Below are positions 12,405 through 22,901 of a stretch of DNA of 47,018 nt, one piece after another. The notes under the pieces were generated by a model, which worked only from the letters and a program-made list of their open reading frames with translations, searched no databases and was not told the DNA's origin. Location of the stretch: assembly GCA_900175165.2 (NCBI GenBank), contig FWWN02000235.1, positions 6,377 to 53,394 on the forward strand, read 5' to 3'. The stretch comes from Rhizomucor pusillus. Its lineage: Eukaryota; Mucoromycota; Mucoromycetes; Mucorales; Lichtheimiaceae. Made by a program: the position numbers and the translations under genes. Positions within the stretch are counted from its first letter, which is position 1, and each line of letters opens with the position of its first letter.

Positions 12405-14580
12405 TGACCAACGTCACCCACGCACCGTCTAGAACTATTATATACCATAGCAGGAACCGACCTGGATTATTCTCGCAACAACAACATTTTTAATACCTTC
12501 CAGGGAAAAAAAAACCAAAAATGATTTAAAGGGCCGCAATGCACCCGTCTCCCTGTCTCTTCATAATTTTCGATAAAAAAGAAAGAGACATTCATGTAAT
12601 ACATGCATGCATGCGTGATACCTAGAGGAATAATTTAACCGCCTGAAACATGACATTTGACTTTTTTGAATAACATTACAGAGGCGACAGTGCTGGTATG
12701 CATTGTCTGTTGCTATCGATGCGTGCACGCACGGTCTTATCTCTGGCTGCTGGTGGTCGACGTTGTGCGACATTGTAGCAGCTGTCAAAGGAACCGACGC
12801 CAAGCATAGATATCAAAATAGATAAATGTTTAGACCCGCTCTCGCCCGTTATTGGAAGGTTAGTAAAATCCGAAACCACGGTGGTAAGCAAATCAAAACC
12901 CAAAAAGTCGGGTACATACTGTCTGCACGGCATGCAGCTGTTATGATTTAGGATTTATACATTGAAAGCTGCTGCAAGTTGCAGCAGCTGAGTTGCTCTA
13001 TGTAGTGAATCTTTGCTCACAAAAGTGCCTCACGCTAACATGTCAAGTGCGTACATTCAACCGCGGCACAAATTATAACCGCTGGCTTGGTAAATGACAT
13101 TGGATGGGTTACCTGCTTGCACAAAGGATATTATGACGGTCGCCGCGTTTGCAACTTATGAGCAGCTTTTTAGTTCTGGATTCTCTTTCTATCTTCCTCT
13201 GCATCCTGGCAATCAGTAGTAGCGGCAACGTTCCTTTCTTCCATTTATCCGCGGGCTCGTGCATTTCTGTAAGCATGTATGATCGCGAGCAATACCCGCC
13301 AAGTTAAAATAAAAAATTTTTGGGTATTCAATGTCGCACAAGTCAAACCGGTGTTTCTTTAATTACAAGTCTGCAACGTTCTTGTTTGTCATCATTGTCC
13401 AATCAAATCCGCAGCCCATAGTGGTATACGTAATCCCGTGTAACTACATCAATGTAGCTCTGCAGATCATCATGGTAAATTGCAATTGTTGGGGTTCCCA
13501 GTGTTCTGCACCAGAGATCGCCCTGATTTTGTCAACCTTTTCCGACAATCACCCCCCTTTACAATATATCCCATATCAACATTTATTTATTACTGGAAGA
13601 GCGAGGGGGAAAGGAAGGGAGAAAGAAGAGAGATCTCCCAAACCAAACTAAATCTCTCTCTCCCATCCCTCTGTTGGAAAAAAAGATTGCCCGGTTTCCC
13701 GATACTCGGATCTCGCTCATAAAATGAAATCTTGCCTTTATTGAATTACAAGTCGGCGACTGAAATGCATGTGTTTCAGAATAATGTTAGCGCGTGCAAC
13801 AGAAAAAAAAAGGTACGATTCTTTTAAGACAGAATTGATATCAACATAAACTGACTGCCCTTTCAAAACTGTCAATGTGTGTATATTTCTGCAACAAAGG
13901 ATAGATCTGTGAAGATGATGATGATGAGGAGGAGGAGGGCGACGATCTCCCAGAAAACTGCCTCTGCTGCTACTCATTTTCGGACATTTTTTCTCTCGAG
14001 TCTTTCTGCTATGTAGATCAGTATCGGTTGGGTAGCAGCACGTGTGGCAAGGACAAACCGTTCCCTGGTCCATGTGAATTGAACAATGCGTGTACTCCCG
14101 TGTACTCCTATGTTTATTAAATGTACTCCCCACCATTCCGGAATACAATCTTGTTTTCATTTTACAATTGGCCATTGGTCCTGAGTGATCGGCGGCCTTT
14201 TCATTTTTCTCAATTGCCAATACCTTGACAGCCAATAGCAAGAGGCGCAGATCGAATTTTGTCTGAGTTTCCGCGCGTGCACCCTAACTGGGCTTTCCTT
14301 AAAGGGCACAGATCGATCGTTCAACTACACAGAATTTCCGTCTAGGTTCTTTCTTCGGTCCAGGTCATTAGTGACATGTCCTTTCCGCATTAGATCCAAC
14401 TCCTTCAGTTCAATCGCCTGTTATTCGCTGTAGACCAGCTACTACCCACTCTGGAAAAAACTCGTCCTCGTAATTTTGTAATTCCCATCGTTCTGTAACT
14501 TGCCCCCTTTCTGCTCAACTACTATTACATACACGCACTCACGCACTCACGCTCACACCCACCTCCACCTGCATCGCGCA
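12405..14580. other. Intergenic region between RhoGAP and Spt21-FYR genes
   Basis: No supported gene. An open minus-strand frame of 167 codons (13738-14241) lacks a proper ATG at its start, ends in low-complexity Pro/His runs and resembles nothing I know. A short CATG repeat lies at about 12603-12615. The last 60 bp before 14581 are a C/A/T-rich leader of the next gene. Confidence 0.5.
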
Positions 14581-16870
14581 ATGACCATTGCAAACCAGGA
14601 CCAGGCCGATACCTCAACTGCAACAAGTAACCCTAGTCCTGCTGCCTCCAGCGCGGAAAAGGAATCAAGTAATGGCGTCAAAGGTAACGTGATATATCTT
14701 GCGTACGTCGTCTCGTTCCTTTTCTCACCGTCCATCCCACAGTCAAAGTCTTTTACACGTTCCAAGGTGCCGATACGACGTGTCTCTGCAACTTTACATC
14801 CAATCTCGAGCTTCCCGGAGACGATGCACAGTACGTGCGTGTTCCACTGAAAGAATGCCTCGTAGCTCTGTGTGCATCCTGGTAAGTACAAATTCTTTTG
14901 CATTCAACAACGATTCCCCTCATAAGACTGACATACCTTGATGTAGTCCAGACATGCTGTTATATCCAGACGCAGACTGTGCCGTGTACAGTGCAAACTT
15001 TCAAGAAACAAGCTCGTCGTCGGCAGGAACCGAACAACAACAATTAGTATGGGAAGGTCATGGATTGCTATCGTGGAACTTGGATGCCGATCATCAAAAG
15101 TCTGTACACATCAACGGCAAGGTCAATCGAGCAGAAAATAACGTCCAAGTCGAGCTTCAACTACATCCAGTAAGTGTTAGCGACAGGAGAATTAATTGAT
15201 CTGGATTTACTTACCATTGCTTCTTCCTCCCCCCCCATTTCACTCCTATGTTCTCCAGACGCATCGTATATCAAAAGCAGACTATTATCACACTCTGGTA
15301 CGTCGGCGTGGACCGCAGATGTCCAGAACAACGCCTTCTCCTCCGCTTGCTCAGCCAGGTTCCGCAGACGACGGATCAACGCCGGTGCGACGCATGATAA
15401 GCCTGCCATCCATGCAGACCATACCCCCCGCAACAGGAGCACCACCACCACCAGGAGAACCAGCCAGCGAGTATGGCAGGTATCCGCCGACATCGTCGCC
15501 TGGTGCTGCTGGTCATCGCCAGTCAGTGTATACCTCTTATTCTGCCGAAGATGACTCGCAGCCACGCATGCTTCCACCGATTTCGCGGATTTCTCCCAAA
15601 GAGTCCTTGACGTTCTTCCCTCCGTTGTCCGATATCAGTCGTGGCAGTCCAGAAGATGCTGCAGTAGCTGCCGAGCAAAGTTTCAAGAAGCGGAGGCTTA
15701 CGCCGCCGATGGGGTCCAACATCCAGCATCAGCATCAACAGCAACAGCGAGGAGATATATCGAGATCAAGAACCTCTCCCACCGTCTCGTTGCCTCCGCC
15801 GTCTGCGTTGTTGGATCTGCGCAAAGATGATCGGTATTATGGCGGCGGACATCATTATCCGCCTCTTCCGCCGACGACTGGAGCACGTGCGTACGACGAA
15901 CGGTCCATGGTGATTGCAACAACGACTCAGCATCCGCTGCCACACCATGCAGCAGCAGCAACGCCGTTGCCAGCGCCGCCTCAGGTCCCGCGACCGCAGC
16001 CACCTATCACGACATCAACGACAACGACGTTTGTCGGTCCAACAAGAGTGCAGACGCAGCACACAGCGATTGGGCGAAGGAAGAAGCGAGATACCAAACC
16101 TCCGAACGTGAATGACGTACGTACATTTGTACAGGTGGAGAAGGACGAGAATGGAAACTACCGCCTGCCTGTCGAGATCGATTCTTGGACAGTCTTGAAC
16201 CTGGGAACGGTGGTTTATGACCGCCCGGCATTCCACAACCAGCGATATATTTACCCTGTTGGATACAAGGTCAAAAAGTAAGGGAAAGAGAGGAAAAAGG
16301 GAGAAGAGAAGAACAGACTTTTCATTGGTAAAAAATATCCTTTTTTTCACAGGTGGTACAGAAGCATGGTAGACCCGCGCAGTGACACACAATACACTTG
16401 CGAGATTCTAGATGGAGGCCAGGAGCCCATAGTAAGTGTTACTTAAAAGTATGCAGATACGTTTGCTAACTATTTACTGCAGTTCCGGCTCGAAGCTGAC
16501 GACAATCCAGGCGAGGTATACATGGGCCCAACGCCCACAACAGTTTGGACCATTGCTGTGAGAAGGTAAATTTACATGGACAGTTACACAGACTGGCACT
16601 TTGCTGATGATTACTGCATATGTACACAGGGCATTTGCCATTCGAAACATGGACTATGGGCACAATCCTGTCGGTCCAGACTTTTTTGGATTGCGCAAAA
16701 ACACGATCGCAAAAATGATCCAGGACTTACCCGATGCAGACAAGTGCAAAAACTACATCTGGCAGACGTTCAAGATCGGCACGACGGGCAGGACCGCGCG
16801 TGGCAAGATATTCAGGTCTGAAGATGTATCCGATGTGGGCAGCAGCGCAAGCAACCCTTCAAAATCCTAA
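14581..16870 (+). CDS. Spt21/Ams2-like N-terminal domain fused to FYRN-FYRC domains
   Basis: Seven exons (14581-14683, 14743-14881, 14947-15169, 15259-16277, 16353-16431, 16483-16565, 16630-16870) give 628 residues. Residues about 33-155 resemble the N-terminus of yeast Spt21 and S. pombe Ams2, regulators of histone genes: VKVFYTFQGADTTCLCNF, then KECLVALCASCPDMLL, DADCAVYSANFQE and GHGLLSWNL. The middle (about 160-455) is Pro/Gln/His-rich and probably disordered, with a basic RRKKRDTK patch. The C-terminus carries FYRN (about 470-525; NLGTVVYDRPAFHNQRYIYP, then YTCEILDGG) and FYRC (about 526-605; PTPTTVWTIAVRR, GPDFFGL), as in TBRG1 and MLL-type chromatin proteins. I infer a nuclear chromatin or transcription role. 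No GATA finger (present in Ams2) is seen. Confidence 0.85.
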
Positions 16871-17404
16871 AACAACAGCAACAGCAGCAGGCGACTTTTG
16901 TTGTTCTTCTCTAGATGCTACATTTTATATACTTGCACACACACAGACACACCTCATTGTCGTTCTCTCTTTATCTTTCTTGATTCCGCCTCCAGCCAGC
17001 CGCTCTCCGTATCTGTGCATATTCTCTTTATCCTCTCACGATTTCTATATTCGCAAAATGCCCGCGCAACACTCTTCTATCTATCTAACTGTCTATCTAT
17101 CTTTATCTATCCCTTCTCTCTTTTCCGTGCTCCATATGATCAATTAATGCTACGATTGAAGATTTTGTATAATGCCGATTTTATATTATTCCCCTCCTGT
17201 CCCACCATTTACACATCATCCATATAGCATCTCTCACTTATGTCTAGTAATATAAATCTACAGGGTATCACGAAACATAGTATGCGTCGATTGACCAGGG
17301 CAGATTCATGCGGCTGGGGTTTTGAAACCAAAAATGTGGTTTCTTGCATTTCTGCGGCAGCAGCAGGTTCTTTTTTTCTATTCCTTTCTACCAAACCAAC
17401 CGTG
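16871..17404. other. Intergenic region before the small membrane protein gene
   Basis: C/T-rich and AT-rich sequence with TCTATCTA-type simple repeats around 17080-17110. It holds the 3' flank of the FYR gene and the promoter of the gene at 17405. An open frame extends upstream of 17405 but contains no convincing protein motif. Confidence 0.5.
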
Positions 17405-17940
17405 ATGTCTGAAAAGAACAAGCCATCGCCGCCAGTCCCACCGTACCAGTATCCACCACCACCAACGCAGAAACAGGAAGGTTATTATCCTGGACCGCCA
17501 CCGCCCGTAACGGCCCAGCAGCAGCAACCGCTTTCAAACAGCAGCAGCAGCGGGTATCCTGGCGTGGTCGGCGGCACGCCATCCTGCCAGGAAGGAGTGG
17601 AAGGCTACGACGCTTATGGGCAGCCAGTGCGTCCGGCATTCATGGAAGAACGTGTGCGGATCCAGCAATCACTTGGGCCCAGCTGCCCGAGGAGAGGATA
17701 TCACGAGTTGCGGATGCATTACACCAACACGTCGCTGTTCTTTGCGATTCTGATATTCCCGTATCTGTGTGGATGGCGAGGTAAAAGAGAGGCAAGTATA
17801 TTTCTTTTTTCATATTATATGTATATATATATATATATATATACAAGACGAATTAAGAACCCTTTTTTTTCTTTTCTGTTTAGTGTGTATGCAAGCATTG
17901 CGGACAAAAGTTTCCCAACGTTATTCTACCAGAACCGTAA
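17405..17940 (+). CDS. Small proline-rich single-span membrane protein with C-terminal Cys motif (BRI3/LITAF-like)
   Basis: Two exons (17405-17791, 17884-17940) give 147 residues. The N-terminal part to about 100 is Pro/Gln/Tyr-rich, with PPY- and PPPP-type motifs that could bind WW or SH3 domains. One hydrophobic helix follows at about 107-123 (TSLFFAILIFPYLCG), then a basic WRGKRE and the ending CVCKHCGQKFPNVILPEP, which looks like half a zinc knuckle. The layout resembles brain protein I3 and LITAF-type membrane proteins; function is unknown and homology is my inference. The intron has a GC donor (GAG|GCAAGT). The GT donor at 17781 would instead give an unrelated tail without the Cys motif. 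The last 20 bp overlap the end of the convergent VTT gene. Confidence 0.7.
17792..17883 (+). other. GC-AG intron containing a TA repeat
   Basis: This 92-nt intron begins GCAAGT and ends CTGTTTAG. It contains a (TA)n tract and a poly-T tract. The joined frame places CVCKHC directly after the basic stop-transfer segment. Confidence 0.6.
17822..17843. repeat. (TA)n microsatellite
   Basis: About eleven uninterrupted TA units inside the intron of the small membrane protein gene. Length variation here would not affect coding. Confidence 0.9.
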
Positions 17941-18821
17941 TATGCATTCCTGCTTGTTGACGCGCTGCCCGTACTTTTTGCATCGTCAGACGGTGCAGCC
18001 ACACGGCGACGATGATGAAAATGACGACACTGGTTGCCATGGTCACGAGTGTGAGACGATGGGCGGCCGCTGGTAGATTAGGATCAGATAGACTTGCGAA
18101 TTGTGACCCGAACCATACTTCAAGACACACTTTCCAACATGCGAGGAATGATGTCATCAAGTATGTTTGTGGAGGCAGCGTGGGGAGCAGTGAGAGGATG
18201 GCGTTGGTGAACTGCCACGGGATGGGCGAGAGTCGGATAAGCATGAGCATGCCAAATCCACCGTCTTGGATGGCTTCCTGCACGGCCATGTATAATTCTT
18301 TTCGCTGCAGCGTCGACTGGATCGTGCGTCCAAAGTTGAGGTACCTAATCACGCCAAAACACACTGCAGAGCCGAGCATTGCACCTGTTTTTGTTATATT
18401 TGTGTCAATTATAACTGTTGCTATTATTACTTTTATCTCACACACACAGAGACAAAAGTCGTCCTTTTCTCTTACCGCTGACTGCAGGAATGGCTCCTAG
18501 CGGAAACCCGTACACGAAACCAGAGAGTGTGACAAAGAACGTGAAACCTAGCAACGGCGGTGTAGACACAAGTACAATGACGGCTGTGAGAATGACCGCG
18601 CCGTACGGGGACGATCGCATTTCAAAAGCTACATTTTGGATCACTTTTGTTGTTGTAAAATGGCTCGTGAGAATGACATAGCGCACACACACCGAAAAAA
18701 AAAAAGGTACGACAATAGTAGTAATATTACCTTGGACGAGTTGCGCGCGGTACAGCGCGAGTGTTGCTAGGATAGCAACGGCCGCGAGGGACGTAGCGAC
18801 CACGCGCCCTTGAACTTTCAT
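17921..18821 (-). CDS. TVP38/TMEM64-type VTT (SNARE-associated Golgi) membrane protein
   Basis: Three exons (18821-18731, 18643-18476, 18384-17921) give 240 residues. VTT-domain proteins are multi-pass membrane proteins of Golgi/ER, and several relatives scramble phospholipids. Here are an N-terminal helix (residues 8-25), then hydrophobic segments with LVSTPPLLGFTFFVTLSGFVYGFPLGAIPA and the conserved RLSPIPWQFTNAI with SLLP, as in the DedA/VTT fold. A C-terminal helix (VVIFIIVAVWL) precedes a basic tail. The first intron could end at 18644 (87 nt) or, using a TGTAG acceptor 15 nt further on, be 102 nt long. Both keep frame and differ by five residues. The coding end overlaps the convergent neighbour by 20 bp. 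Confidence 0.85.
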
Positions 18822-19182
18822 GTATATATGTAACAGGCAGAGGCAGGTGACGGACGTACGTGTGTGTGTCTGTGTGTGCCTGGTATGTGTGAGTGCGCGG
18901 GGGAGGAGAAAAATGCTCAGTCAAATGAAACGCACACGAGATGTGACACAGGCAAGCAAGAAAAAAAATGAAAATGAAAAAAGAAATATAGCGCATACTT
19001 TACTTAAGCTAGTACGAGGAGAGTAATACTACTACTACTTGTTACATTGTTTTGCGTATGTGTTGTGTTTCTAAGCATAGCAATGATGTGCGTAGTTAGA
19101 AAGAAAGAGTAATACGAGGTAAGAATTAAAGGAGGAAGTAAAACAATAGAAGAATGGGGAAAAGGCAAGACTACACTGCAGT
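18822..19182. other. Spacer between VTT gene and UNC-93-like gene 1
   Basis: This holds the VTT promoter side and the 3' flank of the UNC-93-like gene; both genes lie on the minus strand. It contains a GT-rich simple repeat at about 18859-18895. No gene is seen. Confidence 0.5.
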
Positions 19183-20672
19183 TTAGGCAGTTTCCAGTTC
19201 ATGCTTGATATCAGGATCTTTCTCAGCAGCAGCTTCTGCAATTTCATCGGCGGTAACGTTGGTGTCAGGAATCTTGCTAACAACGAGACCGATGAAGGGG
19301 AACGAGACCATGAGGAGGATCCAGGGGATAAGGCAAGCCCAACGAAGTTCGACCTTGCCAGTATCGATACCAAAGGCGAAAGCCGAGCCTGCAGACTGGA
19401 GTGCCTTGTAGAAACCTGCGTATCGTGCAAGGATGGAGGTATCGTTGGACATGGCACCCATGGTCCAGTACAAGAAGGACTGATAAATGGCGTCAGTGAG
19501 ACCGTACATCATGTACAAGAAGAAGGGTCCACCGAATCCAGGATCAGTCCAGTGCTTGGGCTGGTCGTAGCTAGCATCGAAGCCGAGCTGGAAGATGAAA
19601 CCGCCGATCCAGACGCCGGTCGTAATAAGAGCCATGACAATCAAGCCAACGAAACCTCGCTTGCGACGTGACCAACCTGTGTAATCGAGCAAGAGACCAA
19701 TCGCGAGCGAGCCGACAATTTGCATGGTCCAGTACATGGTGCTGTTGAGTGCGCGAGTGACAGCATTAAAATAGACGGCGTTCATGTGGAATTGGTAGGA
19801 ATAGAACCAGTTGGAGGCCAGGAAGGCAGGAATCTACCATTGTGTTGTCAGTAACTTATAAAAATATTCTCTTCTTTCTTTTTTTTCCAACAAACAAATG
19901 CAACATACCAATGCAAGCATGCGCCACTCCTTCCAGACGCTCAAGACACCCTTGAGTTCTTCCTTGTACGAGGCAGCCTCGTGGACCTTGACGTGAGAAC
20001 CATCCTTGCGGACAACCTTGCTAGGGTGGGCGAGAAGCAACGACAAGCAGATACCGACAATCATGATAACGACGAAAGCGACGTAGGTGCCCGTTTGGAC
20101 CTTGCCCTCGTGGTTCTGCAGGTTGAGACCGAGCGTGATGAGCGAGCCGAGAATACCGCCAATGTTGAAGAGACCCCAAAAGACGGCAACGTATTTGCCC
20201 TTGTTCTTTTCCTCGGGGTAAGACATCATGACAGCGCCTTGCGCAGACCACAAGAGACCTGCGCAGCAGCCGAGAATGGCGCCGGATGCAATGACATAAC
20301 CACTGACTTGCTTGGTGTCATAGACCCACAAGGACGACGAATAGATAGTGTAGCCCCAGGTACCGATCTATAAAAGTTGATTTGAGGTTAACGTCGGGCT
20401 GAGTCGAGCGAGATAAGGGTGCTGCATCTTACAAAAAGCGTGGCGCGCACACCAATGGTGTTGGTGATCGAACCAGCGAAAACACCAACAACGGCGAAGC
20501 ACGCATAGAGAACACTGTTGGCTGTGTTTGTCAAGGTAATATCGGAAGCCATCAGACCACCAGCGCCGATACCGCTGAGGGCGTTGAACATGCCAGGGCA
20601 GCAAAGACACACGAGACCGACAAAGGCGACCTGCGTCAAAGGCAGATGATACAAATCGTACAATTTACCCAT
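19183..20672 (-). CDS. UNC-93-like major facilitator superfamily protein, copy 1
   Basis: Three exons (20672-20433, 20367-19909, 19833-19183) give 449 residues with about eleven hydrophobic segments. Family hallmarks are visible: CLCCPGMFNALSGIGAGG near the start, YACFAVVGVFAGSITN, a central GCCAGLLWSAQGAVMMSYPEEKNKGK, and in the last third RYAGFYKALQSAGSAFAFGID. The hydrophilic tail is Glu/Asp-rich. Animal UNC93 members act in K+ channel regulation or Toll-like receptor trafficking; the fungal members have no established substrate. Its paralogue at 22902-24412 has the same two intron positions and an identical 153-codon middle exon, so this is a tandem duplication. The region before the start carries a dense CAGGGT cluster. 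Confidence 0.92.
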
Positions 20673-20841
20673 CTAGTTGGTGATGTTTGATGATGGCGTT
20701 TGTAATAAGGAACTCTTTCTTTTTGATTTGAAGAAAAGGGCAAAGCAGAAGGGAAAAAAACGTGTGAGCGTGTGAACTGTGTGAGAAAGAAAGGGTGCAG
20801 GCTCGACCCGAATGGGGTCCCTCTTTTTAAATATTCCAAGG

Positions 20842-21010
20842 ACCCTGTTTTGGACCCTGTTGTTTCTCAATTTCTCATAGAGTATCATGTGGGAATGGTG
20901 TTGAGACAACCCTGTTTTGCCACCAATGGCAGGGTTATCTAAGCAGGGTGGGAAGTTTTTTCAAGAGAGACATGGTGATACAAAGGGAAATTGTAACCTC
21001 GCACCAGGGT
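20842..21010. promoter_or_regulatory. CAGGGT motif cluster upstream of UNC-93-like copy 1
   Basis: CAGGGT or its complement ACCCTG occurs at 20842, 20854, 20909, 20930, 20944 and 21005, and once more at 21377. The six sites lie 170-340 bp upstream of the start codon on either strand. The same hexamer is clustered upstream of the paralogue. I infer binding sites for a shared, unidentified transcription factor. Confidence 0.5.
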
Positions 21011-21240
21011 AAAAAAAAAATGGGTTTTTTTTCGTTTTCTATCATACCTTCCTTTGGGTCACGGATAACAACAGATTGGTGCAAAGTGCTGTTGCAACAT
21101 CATTGGCATGTATGCTCAAGGTTGCATTGCTTCTCCTGGCTGGCTGGAGCGCCATGTGGAGCATAGTCTTGTGCGGGGTTGCAGCCACGAGCGGATCACA
21201 GCAAATACTGTGTGCTGATTGCTGCAGCGTTAAGCTTAAG

Positions 21241-21271
21241 TAGTAGTAGTAGCAGCAGCAGTAGCAGCAGC
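21241..21271. repeat. TAG/CAG trinucleotide repeat
   Basis: About ten TAG and CAG units in a row, mixed. It lies outside any supported coding sequence. Confidence 0.85.
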
Positions 21272-21612
21272 ACGCATGCAACTCCGGTTTTGGCGAGCGT
21301 GAGCACCAACCACTCTTTCGCCCTTTTCTTCCTCTGGCTTAAAAGCAATTATTTTTCCACACTCCACGTCCACTCTCAGGGTCGCACATTACTCGAAACC
21401 AAGTTACTCGGGTATGCGTATGTAATCAGAAATCAGAACCCTTCGATCACCTTTCGAGACAAATCAATTAGTCATTTTTTCGCATTCGTGTGGAACCATT
21501 GGGACCCGTGCCTCGTTTTTCCCTTTCCTTTTTTTTCAAAATCGCCACGCTGTCTCGTGGGGTGGTGTCACAAAAGACAATTGGCCTGTGGAAAGGATAT
21601 CACAAAATATAA

Positions 21613-22401
21613 TGTATTCAAACAATCAATAAAAGCCGTGTAGTTTGTTCTTTTCATATTTTTGTCTTGCTACTACAACCAGACTCTCAAGGACTGACCA
21701 TCAACGCTGGATGGACTATTGAACCGTTCAATGAGTTCGCCTAGGTTTGCGGGGTGGAAGAACTCGTCAAAGCTAAATTACACAATGGCTCGCTTAAAGA
21801 GAACCTGTCAATAGCTAGATTCGACATTGGTAAGATGCATGTATCTCTTTAGAAAACTCGAATTGCCTTGATTGGACCATAGAAATCTAATTATGAAAAA
21901 CCATTTGTACGTGCCATGGAGGATACACATTGGATCACTGGGTTGTCGTTGCAAAAGTGTTTGGAGATAGCTGGATCCGTTTGGATTAGCAGGATCGAAA
22001 TAGGGCTTGAATACGATATTAAGGCTAATGTATAGAGAATTTGCCATCTTTATTGTTCTATTGGTAGTCATCGTTTTGATATCGGTGCGAGATGGGTTAG
22101 AGAGGACGACTGCAAAGAAGCGACTGCCACGTGCTCAACTGACAATATGCTGTCTAAATTGGAGTCGTTTCCTATGACTATTTTCATTCATTGTTCTCAT
22201 CACTGCAGTGAAGACATGGAAGATAGTACACTCGTAGTGCTATCGGTCGGCTCGATAAACACCGACTGTGATTCCGCGCTGTGTGGTAAGTTTATTTTTA
22301 TCTTTTTTCGAGCGGCGCATGCATCCCCGCATCTGGACGGCCGGATCCAATCTCACAAGGTCTGGGGGACCACACAACAACGAAAAAAGCAGCAATGGTG
22401 A
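21613..22401 (+). pseudogene. Possible decayed coding frame with four in-frame TAG codons
   Basis: One frame stays open for about 262 codons except for TAG at 21742, 21850, 21880 and 22033; it ends at TGA 22399. No TAA or TGA occurs before that. The translation has a mixed, protein-like composition but matches no family I know. It could be chance, a relic, or non-coding DNA. Confidence 0.2.
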
Positions 22402-22901
22402 GAATGTAAGTAGCAAGCGTGGCTGGCAGGGTCGTATGATCGTCTGTGGAACACACACGCACACACCATGTTCACCAAACATTTGCTAAGCATTTCCTGG
22501 CCTCTTTTTTGGCTAAAGTGTAACGCTTATGGGATTTATCTGGGTCAGCTGTTTGTCGTTGATAAGCAATCTGTCGGTCGACAGGGTCCTTCCAAAAACT
22601 TTAATGACGATGATGGAAATTAAAAAAAAAAAGAAATGAAGGGAATATTTTACAATCAAAGATAAAAAAGGGAGCTATCTAGCGAGTCCAGCATACAAAA
22701 TGTATAATCGAAGAATAGCGGAAGGAGGCAAGAGTATACATTGCAGTACATGTGAGAAAAATGTATATAGATACAAAGGAGAAGCAGGAGTAGTAGGAGG
22801 ATGAGCGGTGGCATGAGCGTGAGCGAGAGTAAGAACCAAAATCAAACGGATGATGATAAGGTGTTTAGGGGAGGAGATAGCGAGTAAAACAACAATAAAG
22901 T

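Larger units (their letters stand above)
20673..22901. other. Region between the two UNC-93-like genes
   Basis: It contains the CAGGGT-rich promoter of copy 1 (20842-21382), a TAG/CAG microsatellite (21241-21271), a possible decayed frame (21613-22401) and the 3' flank of copy 2. No intact gene is seen. Confidence 0.5.

Noticed and set aside
13331..13651. Plus-strand frame of about 106 codons beginning at an ATG
   Set aside because: The translation is hydrophobic but patternless, derives from AT-rich DNA and lacks neighbours or splice context that would support a gene.
13738..14241. Minus-strand open frame of 167 codons
   Set aside because: It begins with a non-ATG codon, ends with Pro/His runs from GAG/GAT-type simple sequence and shows no known motif or splice partners.
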